Part shown: one piece after another, positions 1 to 5,866 of the stretch | Layout of the letters: each line of letters opens with the position of its first letter | Numbering within the stretch: position 1 is the stretch's first letter | Source: JAQGJA01 sp965651535 | GTDB lineage: Bacteria > Pseudomonadota > Alphaproteobacteria > Micavibrionales > SZUA-601 | Assembly (NCBI GenBank): GCA_965651535.1 | Contig: CBFGSX010000061.1 | Span: forward strand, 1-8,792 | Direction of reading: 5' to 3' | Length of the DNA: 8,792 nucleotides | Made by a program: the position numbers and the translations under genes | The notes under the pieces: generated by a model | Told to the model about the DNA's origin: nothing | The model's input: the letters and a program-made list of their open reading frames with translations, nothing else | Databases searched by the model: none

Positions 1-756
1 CGGCTCTTCTGTCCGGGCCAAGGCCTTGCCGACCAAAGGCATCCCCGCCCCGACGGCCTTGCCCGCCCGCCCGCCGAGCAATTCCACGATGACGCTGCCC
101 GCCACGACATCCCACGGATTCGACCCGCCATAGACGATAAAGTCGCATTCGCCCGAGGCCATCAGGCTGAAATCATAGGCGGCGCAATGCGTGTCGTGGC
201 ATTCCGGTATGTCGCGCAAACGCTCAATAATTTTTTCATCGCGTGCGCGATACAGTCCACGCATCTCAGGCAAAGTGCGGATTTTATTCATCGGCGTTTT
301 GATCTTTTGGCCGTTGCGCAAGGCGCCTTCCTCGTGATTACCCGTCAGAAGAACATCCGACACCGGCAGATAGATCCACCCGGCGACGGGCTGACCGCGA
401 TGCACCAGCGCGATGATCGTGCCGAATTCCTCGGAATGTTTGACAAAGTTCTTCGTGCCGTCCAACGGATCGATCAACCAGACATATTCGGCCGTATACA
501 GATGGTTGAGAATATCGGGGTTGGCGTGAACCGCTTCTTCCCCGACAACCTCGCTGCCGGGAATGATCTTCAGCAGCTCGGCGGAAAGAAATTTCTCGGC
601 CAGTTCGTCCACGACGGTGACAAGGTCTTCGGGATTCGTCTTGGCGCTGATCTGGTCGGGGGTCAGGCGCTGAAAACTGGGCATAACAATGTTGTTGCCC
701 GCATAACGGATCAGCGTATTCACGGCCGGAATAACGGGAACAAGATCGACTTTCAT
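1..756 (-). CDS. Inositol monophosphatase family protein (partial, C-terminus cut by window edge)
   Basis: Mg2+-dependent phosphatase of the IMPase/CysQ/HisN superfamily, probably cytoplasmic. The frame is open from an ATG at 756 to the window edge (252 residues seen). Family members are about 260-270 aa, so only the last few residues should be missing. Visible motifs are DLVTVVD at residues 45-51, the metal-binding GEE at 72-74, the signature WLIDPLDGT at 93-101 (metal-binding D96 and D99), and WDVVAG at 215-220 with the third metal-binding Asp, D216. AGGG lies only 2 nt before the ATG, which is tight, but no other in-frame start lies between it and hfq, and the N-terminus fits the family. 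The gene starts 37 nt after the hfq stop on the same strand, so cotranscription is likely. Substrate is unresolved: inositol-1-phosphate, 3'-phosphoadenosine 5'-phosphate (CysQ-like) and histidinol-phosphate (HisN-like) members share these motifs. Confidence 0.9.
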   Translation of the reverse strand, partial: MKVDLVPVIPAVNTLIRYAGNNIVMPSFQRLTPDQISAKTNPEDLVTVVDELAEKFLSAELLKIIPGSEVVGEEAVHANPDILNHLYTAEYVWLIDPLDGTKNFVKHSEEFGTIIALVHRGQPVAGWIYLPVSDVLLTGNHEEGALRNGQKIKTPMNKIRTLPEMRGLYRARDEKIIERLRDIPECHDTHCAAYDFSLMASGECDFIVYGGSNPWDVVAGSVIVELLGGRAGKAVGAGMPLVGKALARTEEP

Positions 757-793
757 GTCCCTACTCTGGCCTTTATGTCCTAATTTTCCGTTT

Positions 794-1054
794 TTATTCC
801 GTTGTTGCCGTCTCGGCCGATTCTTCGTGACCCTGCATTTGCAGCGGGTTGGTCGGCATGATGGTCGAAATGGCGTGCTTGTAGACCAGTTGCGACAGGT
901 TGTCCCGGCGCAACAGCACCGAGAAATTGTCAAACCAGGTCACAATGCCCTGAAGCTTGACGCCGTTGACGAGGAAGACGGTGACGGGGTTTTTGGTCTT
1001 GCGGATCGTGTTCAGGAAAACATCCTGAACGTTCTGGCTTTTGGTCTCCGACAT
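794..1054 (-). CDS. hfq: RNA-binding protein Hfq
   Basis: Hexameric Sm-like RNA chaperone that pairs small RNAs with mRNAs in the cytoplasm. The 86-residue product begins MSETKSQNVQDVFLN. It has the Sm1 region (VFLVNGVKLQGIVTWFDNF), the basic rim (LLRRDN) and the Sm2 signature YKHAISTIMP, which carries the K-H pair of the uridine-binding pocket. A short acidic, disordered tail ends SAETATTE. The frame is open back to an ATG at 1090, but the 1054 start is chosen because the family begins at MSE and AAGGGA sits 9 nt upstream. The 12 extra residues (MNSTNNHKGKNP) would be atypical. The gene follows ntrX by 71 nt, which is conserved alphaproteobacterial synteny, but the next gene is an IMPase-family gene rather than the frequently seen hflX. 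Confidence 0.97.
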   Translation of the reverse strand: MSETKSQNVQDVFLNTIRKTKNPVTVFLVNGVKLQGIVTWFDNFSVLLRRDNLSQLVYKHAISTIMPTNPLQMQGHEESAETATTE

Positions 1055-1063
1055 GGGGTTTTT

Positions 1064-1069
1064 TCCCTT
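1064..1069 (-). promoter_or_regulatory. Ribosome binding site deciding the hfq start
   Basis: AAGGGA on the minus strand, 9 nt before the ATG at 1054. No comparable Shine-Dalgarno was seen for the upstream in-frame ATG at 1090, so this site favours the short Hfq. Confidence 0.6.
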
Positions 1070-1125
1070 ATGGTTGTTCGTTGAGTTCACTCTACGACAA
1101 ATAACGCTTTAACGCCAAGAGGATT

Positions 1126-2535
1126 CTAGGCCGCCAATTCCTCTTCTTCCTCGACCTTGTTCCCCGCTATGTCCAATAACTTTAACTTGCGGTGCAAAGC
1201 CGAGCGCTCCATCCCGACGAAATTCGCTGTCCGCGAGATATTCCCGCCGAAACGGGCGATCTGCGACAAGAGGTATTCGCGTTCGAAAATTTCCCGCGCC
1301 TCGCGCAGGGGAAGCTGCATGATCTCGTCGGCGCGGTTAAGATGCGTGACCACTGGCGCGGCGTTGCGGAACTCGGGCGGCAGATCCTGGGTACGGATTT
1401 TACTGTGCGACTCGTCCTGCGGCAGCATAATGAGCAGCCATTCGATCAGGTTGCGCAGCTGGCGGACATTGCCCGGCCACGGATAGGCCTGAAGCACCGC
1501 CAGCGTGTCCGAACCGATCGTGCGCGGTTTAAGTCCCGAAGCCGCCGTCATCTGATCGATGAAATGCTCGACCAGAACGGGAATATCCTCGATGCGGTCG
1601 CGCAACGACGGCACGGCGACCGGCACGACGTTCAGGCGATAATACAAATCCTGACGCACACGGCCCATTTCGGCCATCTGTTTCAAATCGCGGTTGCTGG
1701 TGGCGATGAAACGGATATCGACCTCGACCGAACGATGGCTGCCCATGCGCTCGAAGCGCTGATCCTGAAGGACGCGCACCATCTTGGCCTGGGTCTCGAG
1801 CGGCATATCCGCAATCTCGTCCAGCAGCAGCGTGCCGCCATGTGCCTGCTCCAGCAGACCGATCTTGCGCTCGCCCGTCGGCCCCTTTTCCTCCCAGCCG
1901 AACAAAGCCTCTTCCAGATTATGTGCGCGCAGCGTCGCGCAATTCAGCACGACAAAGGGCTTGTCGGCACGCTTGGAATGAGCATGAAGATAGCGCGCCG
2001 CCACTTCCTTGCCTGCCCCGGCCGGGCCGGTGATCAAAATGCGGCTATTGGTTCCCGCGGCCTTGTGCAGATTTTCCGCCAAATGCGCCATGACCGGCGA
2101 TTTTCCGATCATCTGCGACGAAGTCGCAGCCGTGCGACGCAATTCGCTGTTCTCGCGGCGCAAACGGCTGTCCTGCAGCGCGCGCTGGATTGTCAGCAAC
2201 AGACGGTCGGCCTTGAATGGTTTCTCGACGAAATCATAGGCACCGAACTGGATCGCCTGCACCGCCGTCTCGATATTGCCGTGACCCGAGATCATCACCA
2301 CGGGCAAATTCGGATGTTGCTGTTTGACGCGCTTGAGGAACACAAGCCCGTCTTCCTGACTGCCTTCGAGCCAAATGTCCAGCACCAGCAGCGACGGCAG
2401 GCGCTTGCCAATCTCGTCCCACGCCAAGGGCGTCGTCGCGGCGGCACGCGTCGCATAGCCCTCGTCCTGAAGAATCCCACCGACCAGATTGCGGATATCC
2501 GCCTCGTCGTCGATAATCAGAATGTCGTCAGCCAT
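1126..2535 (-). CDS. ntrX: Nitrogen-regulation response regulator NtrX
   Basis: Response regulator of the NtrY-NtrX two-component system, 469 aa. Members are linked in alphaproteobacteria to nitrogen metabolism, redox or microaerobic respiration, and envelope or cell-cycle control. Domains: receiver (1-120) with the acidic pair D9/D10, predicted phosphoacceptor D53, S83 and K105; AAA+ domain (about 142-385) with Walker A GPAGAGKE at 170-177, Walker B TLLLDE at 235-240 and the conserved QDLYYRLNV segment; and a C-terminal Fis-type helix-turn-helix around GGNISRTANFVGMERSALHRKL. The sigma54-contacting GAFTGA loop is degenerate: after LFG the sequence is WEEKGPTGERKIGLLEQA, about two residues short. 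This is typical of alphaproteobacterial NtrX and suggests it is not a classical sigma54 activator. The start is supported by AAGGAG (2545-2550), 9 nt upstream. It overlaps the ntrY stop by 8 nt, indicating translational coupling. Confidence 0.96.
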   Translation of the reverse strand: MADDILIIDDEADIRNLVGGILQDEGYATRAAATTPLAWDEIGKRLPSLLVLDIWLEGSQEDGLVFLKRVKQQHPNLPVVMISGHGNIETAVQAIQFGAYDFVEKPFKADRLLLTIQRALQDSRLRRENSELRRTAATSSQMIGKSPVMAHLAENLHKAAGTNSRILITGPAGAGKEVAARYLHAHSKRADKPFVVLNCATLRAHNLEEALFGWEEKGPTGERKIGLLEQAHGGTLLLDEIADMPLETQAKMVRVLQDQRFERMGSHRSVEVDIRFIATSNRDLKQMAEMGRVRQDLYYRLNVVPVAVPSLRDRIEDIPVLVEHFIDQMTAASGLKPRTIGSDTLAVLQAYPWPGNVRQLRNLIEWLLIMLPQDESHSKIRTQDLPPEFRNAAPVVTHLNRADEIMQLPLREAREIFEREYLLSQIARFGGNISRTANFVGMERSALHRKLKLLDIAGNKVEEEEELAA

Positions 2536-4765
2536 TTTTGGTTTCTCCTTTTTGGAAGATAATTCTTACAACCGCACCGCCCGTTTCGGCACGCGGCAGA
2601 AATTCGATCCTGGCGTCGTGATCTTCGACGATCTTGGCAACAATCGCCAGACCCAGCCCGTTGCCTTGCGCCTTGGTCGTCACATACGGATCGGTCAGAC
2701 GCGGCATCAGTTCCGTCGGCCAGCCGGGGCCGTTATCGGCAACCTGAAGCGTAACCGTATCGGCACATTCGGTCAAACCTATGGCAATCCGCCCGCGAAA
2801 CTCCGGATCGGACTGGCGTTTTTCCTGCGTCGCCTCATAGGCGTTTTTTACAAGATTGGTCAAAGCCTGCGAGATTTGTTGACGGTCAACGTAAAGCGAC
2901 ACCGCATCCTCGGGCGCATCGAAAATGAAATCGGCATCGCGGTGCGCCTGCTGGAACAGCACCAGCACCTGGCGGCACAGCGTAACCATGTTCTCGCGCT
3001 GGCGCGTCGCGTGCGGCATCCGCGCAAAAGCGCTGAACTCGTCGACCATATGGCGAATATCGTCCACGTGACGGATAATCGTATCGGTGCAATTCTCGAA
3101 CGTCTCGAGATCGTTGGCGATCTGCTTGCCGTAGCGTTTTTTCAAGCGTTCCGCCGATAGCTGGATCGGCGTGAGCGGGTTTTTGATCTCGTGCGCGACA
3201 CGACGCGCCACATCGGCCCACGCCGCCTTGCGCTGCGCATCGATCAACGGCGACAGATCGTCAAAGGTCGCCACATAGCCGCGCAAATCGCTTTCACCGC
3301 CGCCCTCGGCGGTCATACGCACAATCCAATGCGAGGCCGCGTTGTCGTTGGCCACCACGTCAATCGGCGCCTCGACGCTGCGCCCCGGCTTGCTGCGCAA
3401 CACACGGCGAATCTTTTCCATCTCGGGACACAAATCGGAGAGTTTCCGCCCGACAATCGACGACACGTCGCGGCCGAACAGGCGCTCGGCCGAAGCATTC
3501 GCCACCTGCACGACGCCTTTGTCATCCATTCCCAAAACGCCTGCATTCACGCCGGCCAGCACAGCCTCGGTAAAACGGCGGCGTTCGTCGATCAGGCTGT
3601 TGGCACGGATCAGGTCGCGGCGCTGAGTGCCCAGCTGGTCGGTCATGCGGTTGAAAGCGCGCGCCAGCACGATCAACTCGGATTCGTCGCCCTGTTCCTT
3701 GACGCGCGCATTAAAGTCGCCTGCACGGACGCGCTCGGCCGCGTCGATCAGATTCGATACCGGCGTGACGATTTTTTCAGCCAGAGTCAGGCCCGCCCAT
3801 ACCGCCACCAGCAACAGCATCAGCGCCATCAGGACGAAAATCACCGTCATCGAAAATTTCAGGTCGGATTGCCGGAGGCTGAGCGCCTCATAGGCATCCG
3901 CCGCCTCGTTGGTGCTGGCGATATGTTCGAGAACTTTCTCGTCGATGAAACGCCCGACAAAAAGATAAGTATCAAGATAATTGTCCAGCTTGACAAAGGC
4001 CCGGACGCGGTCGCCGCTTTCACCCAAGAGAAGCGTCACCTCGCCCTTGTCGGCATCTTCCACGATCTCCTTGTAGCCTGCGGGCAGAAACTCGAGGCTG
4101 AAGGACAAGCCGCCACGCATCAGTACATCACCCGAAGAGTCCACAAGGATCGCCTCGGACAGGTTGCGCAAATACACCTGCGTGCGGAAAAAATCCTCCA
4201 GCAGTTCGCGGTCATGCGACAGGCGCAGCGATTCACGGTTCAGGTCGTTGGCCATGGCCAGCATATCCGCCTTGATGGATTGCTGGTGCTCGTGCAGATA
4301 GGCCTCGGCAATGTTTTGGGATTCATCGACGGCGGTGCGGATGCGCTCGCCGAACCAGGACTGCACGCCCTGATGGATAAAGATCACAGCGAAAACGGCC
4401 ACCAGAATTGTCGGCAACGCGGTCAGCACCGAGAAGGCGATCATCAGCCGCGTATGCAGCCGCGCGCCCGCCAGTTTCTGTTTTCGGCGCCGCCAGACGC
4501 GCACGATCCGCCAGACGATCAGGCTGGCCAGTGTGGCAAACAGCGCCAGATCAAGCCGGATCAGCCAACCGATATTGTGCGCTCCATCACCGAAGATCGT
4601 CGCATCCTCGGTCAGAGCGGCATAGGTCATCCCGCCCGCCATCACACACAGCAGCACAGTCACAAGGCCGAAGGCCTTGAACCAGCCTTCGCGCAATTTG
4701 CGCAGAAAAGCGCTATAGGGCGCGCCGGTCAGGAAAAAAAACGGTTTCATGGCTCCCACATTCAT
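2528..4765 (-). CDS. ntrY: Membrane sensor histidine kinase NtrY
   Basis: Sensor kinase expected to phosphorylate NtrX, 745 aa, inner membrane. Predicted transmembrane segments lie near residues 31-51, 65-90, 108-132 and 307-330, and those at about 133-305 form an extracytoplasmic sensor region. Next come a HAMP domain (about 331-385), a PAS domain (about 395-505), and the kinase core: H-box RVAHEIKNPLTP with phospho-accepting H525, N-box NLVKNAYEA (N641), and ATP-binding DNGPGW (677-682) and GNGLGLAIV (701-709). All catalytic motifs look intact and the length is normal for NtrY. The start at 4765 lies 4 nt after the stop of the Fis-like gene; a second in-frame ATG at 4750 (MKPFFF) is also possible, and neither has a well-spaced Shine-Dalgarno. 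The stop overlaps ntrX by 8 nt, so these genes form one operon. The ligand sensed cannot be read from the sequence. Confidence 0.96.
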   Translation of the reverse strand: MNVGAMKPFFFLTGAPYSAFLRKLREGWFKAFGLVTVLLCVMAGGMTYAALTEDATIFGDGAHNIGWLIRLDLALFATLASLIVWRIVRVWRRRKQKLAGARLHTRLMIAFSVLTALPTILVAVFAVIFIHQGVQSWFGERIRTAVDESQNIAEAYLHEHQQSIKADMLAMANDLNRESLRLSHDRELLEDFFRTQVYLRNLSEAILVDSSGDVLMRGGLSFSLEFLPAGYKEIVEDADKGEVTLLLGESGDRVRAFVKLDNYLDTYLFVGRFIDEKVLEHIASTNEAADAYEALSLRQSDLKFSMTVIFVLMALMLLLVAVWAGLTLAEKIVTPVSNLIDAAERVRAGDFNARVKEQGDESELIVLARAFNRMTDQLGTQRRDLIRANSLIDERRRFTEAVLAGVNAGVLGMDDKGVVQVANASAERLFGRDVSSIVGRKLSDLCPEMEKIRRVLRSKPGRSVEAPIDVVANDNAASHWIVRMTAEGGGESDLRGYVATFDDLSPLIDAQRKAAWADVARRVAHEIKNPLTPIQLSAERLKKRYGKQIANDLETFENCTDTIIRHVDDIRHMVDEFSAFARMPHATRQRENMVTLCRQVLVLFQQAHRDADFIFDAPEDAVSLYVDRQQISQALTNLVKNAYEATQEKRQSDPEFRGRIAIGLTECADTVTLQVADNGPGWPTELMPRLTDPYVTTKAQGNGLGLAIVAKIVEDHDARIEFLPRAETGGAVVRIIFQKGETKNG

Positions 4766-4769
4766 CCCG

Positions 4770-5099
4770 TCACGCGGCCTCTTTTTTACGCTCGGCCGCG
4801 CGCTGCGCCCGGCGACTGACGGATTGCTTGGGCACGTCCAGACCGTGCTGGCGCAATTTTTTCAACAATGTATTGCGGTTGAGTCCCAAAATCTGCGCCG
4901 CCTGAACCTTGTTTCCCTCCACCAGCGCCAGCACGACGCGCAACAGCGGACGCTCGACTTCGTTCATGATGTGGGCGTGCAAACCGGACGATGGCAAAAC
5001 CTGACGATCCGCGCTAATATAGCGCGTCAGTTGCCGTTCGATCAGGCCGGCCAGCCCCAGTTCGGATTCGGGTGTGAAAGGGTTTTGAGGCTTCGTCAT
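4770..5099 (-). CDS. Stand-alone Fis-like DNA-binding protein (NtrC C-terminal-domain homologue)
   Basis: Small basic DNA-binding protein, 109 aa. Residues 15-88 match the C-terminal dimerisation and helix-turn-helix domain of NtrC and, in the same layout, enterobacterial Fis (98 aa). It has a helical dimerisation region ending in NEVERPLLRVVLALVEGN (46-63) and an HTH of the form GNKVQAAQILGLNRNTLLKKL (62-82). Both are followed by a Lys/Arg-rich tail (91-106). There is no receiver domain and no Walker motifs. The start is fixed: an in-frame TGA lies two codons before the ATG, so no longer fusion is possible in this frame. The DNA upstream is the divergent pgpA, so no ntrC remnant sits beside it. 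No clear Shine-Dalgarno precedes the ATG. It is the first gene of the ntrY-ntrX operon and stops 4 nt before ntrY. Domain identity is confident; whether it acts as a nucleoid-type Fis, an operon autoregulator or a partner of NtrX is unknown. Confidence 0.88.
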   Translation of the reverse strand: MTKPQNPFTPESELGLAGLIERQLTRYISADRQVLPSSGLHAHIMNEVERPLLRVVLALVEGNKVQAAQILGLNRNTLLKKLRQHGLDVPKQSVSRRAQRAAERKKEAA

Positions 5100-5142
5100 G
5101 TGTCACAGTTTTACCACAGTGCTGTAAAAAGGAAACAGGTTT
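5100..5142. promoter_or_regulatory. Divergent control region with nested inverted repeat
   Basis: This 43 bp is the whole gap between the Fis-like-ntrYX operon (leftward) and pgpA (rightward). It contains TTTTAC (5109-5114) and GTAAAA (5124-5129) as inverted arms around 9 bp, with ACAG-TG-CTGT (5116-5125) nested inside. CACAG also repeats directly at 5104 and 5115, 11 bp apart, close to one helical turn. The right arm overlaps the pgpA ribosome binding site (AAGGA, 5129-5133, 9 nt before ATG). This layout is what a dimeric regulator's operator would look like, but it does not match the canonical NtrC site TGCACC-N5-GGTGCA. No convincing -35/-10 pair was identified, and promoters may lie inside either flanking gene. 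Confidence 0.4.
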
Positions 5143-5631
5143 ATGTTGAAATTGCGTCGCGTGCCGTTAACGATTTCCCCTTATTCAGCCCCCTATCTAA
5201 TTGCCACATGGTTTCATGCTGGCCGCATCCGCCCGGCTTCCGGCAGCTGGGGCACGCTGGCCGCCCTGCCCGCCTGCTGGCTTGTCTGGCTGGCCGCGGA
5301 CTGGATGGGAATTGCCGCACTGATTATCGCCTCATGGTTTGCTGGAATCTGGGCGATTACGCATTACGCCGAGCACGCCGACAAGCCTGACCCGTCCGAA
5401 GTCGTCATCGACGAAGTATTCGGAATCGCCGTCACGCTGCTTTTTGTACCCGATACGCTTGCCGGATGGCTTATGGGCTTTGTGCTTTTCCGCGTTTTCG
5501 ATTCCATCAAGCGCGGCCCTGTCGGCTGGTGCGATAAAAACATTAAGGGCGCCGTCGGCGTGATGACCGACGATGCGATGGCGGGGGTCATGGCCGGTCT
5601 TACGACCCTTTTCCTATTATCCGCCTTCTAG
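5143..5631 (+). CDS. pgpA: Phosphatidylglycerophosphatase A
   Basis: Integral inner-membrane phosphatase that removes the phosphate of phosphatidylglycerophosphate to give phosphatidylglycerol, the last step before cardiolipin synthesis. The 162 aa length is normal. PgpA motifs are visible: ATWFHAGRIRPASGSWGTLAALP-type N-terminal segment (21-43), the acidic DPSEVVIDE (83-91), FRVFDSIKRGPVGW (116-129), and GVMTDDAMAG (139-148). Hydrophobic helices lie around 39-50, 57-72, 93-118 and 146-161. The start is supported by AAGGA at 5129-5133 with a 9 nt spacer. The gene is transcribed away from the ntr operon and begins 43 bp from it. The next rightward gene is 103 nt downstream, and it is unclear whether they are cotranscribed. 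Confidence 0.93.
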   Translation: MLKLRRVPLTISPYSAPYLIATWFHAGRIRPASGSWGTLAALPACWLVWLAADWMGIAALIIASWFAGIWAITHYAEHADKPDPSEVVIDEVFGIAVTLLFVPDTLAGWLMGFVLFRVFDSIKRGPVGWCDKNIKGAVGVMTDDAMAGVMAGLTTLFLLSAF

Positions 5632-5734
5632 GGTTCAGAACTGATTTACGGATAATGTTTTCGTCGTTTAGGCCTTGCAGAGCCGTCAAAAAACGCCTAA
5701 TCATAATCTGTCATTCACTATGGGAACCCAGCCT

Positions 5735-5866
5735 ATGGCAAAAGCACTTTTTCTTGCTCTGACATTATGCGTGGCCAGCGGAGTCGCATTTCTGGCGCTT
5801 TCCCGCGTTCCGGCTCCAACCCGCGTGGTCGAAAAAAACATCCCCACGGAGAACTTTTTTCAATAA
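5735..5866 (+). CDS. Uncharacterised 43-residue single-span membrane peptide
   Basis: Small protein starting MAKALFLALTLCV. It has one hydrophobic helix (about residues 4-23) and a 20-residue hydrophilic tail ending VVEKNIPTENFFQ. A Lys near the N-terminus and a short hydrophobic stretch would also fit an uncleaved signal anchor with the tail outside. The frame is open further upstream to an ATG at 5675, but the intervening residues (QSRQKTPNHNLSF) are hydrophilic and the shorter start places the hydrophobic helix directly at the N-terminus, so 5735 is preferred. No strong Shine-Dalgarno is visible. Its stop overlaps the next gene's ATG (TAATG), which argues that it is translated and couples translation of its neighbour. 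I do not recognise the family and assign no function. The main alternative is that it is chance coding in the leader of the downstream gene. Confidence 0.55.
   Translation: MAKALFLALTLCVASGVAFLALSRVPAPTRVVEKNIPTENFFQ
5848..5852 (+). promoter_or_regulatory. Distant Shine-Dalgarno-like GGAGA inside the small gene
   Basis: GGAGA within the end of the 43-residue peptide gene, 13 nt before the ATG at 5866. The spacer is longer than usual, so initiation of the downstream gene probably relies at least partly on ribosomes terminating at the overlapping TAATG. Confidence 0.35.

Noticed and set aside
1055..1125. Possible hfq promoter (TTGGCG and TAGAGT spaced 18 nt on the minus strand) with AACGC direct repeat
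   Set aside because: Only 4 of 6 matches in each box; the 71-nt gap makes a separate promoter plausible but the sequence does not establish it.
1192..2562. Long plus-strand open frame (456 codons) opposite ntrX
   Set aside because: Arg/His/Gln-rich shadow of a confident gene with all NtrX motifs on the other strand; typical of antisense frames in GC-rich coding DNA.
3191..4819. Long plus-strand open frame (542 codons) opposite ntrY
   Set aside because: Antisense shadow of ntrY with low-complexity His/Arg/Gln composition and no recognisable domain.
5668..5700. TTAGGC/GCCTAA inverted repeat with 21-nt loop downstream of pgpA
   Set aside because: The stem is short, the loop is long and no T-tract follows, so it is not supported as a terminator. 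The GATAAT at 5651-5656 nearby has no matching -35 element.
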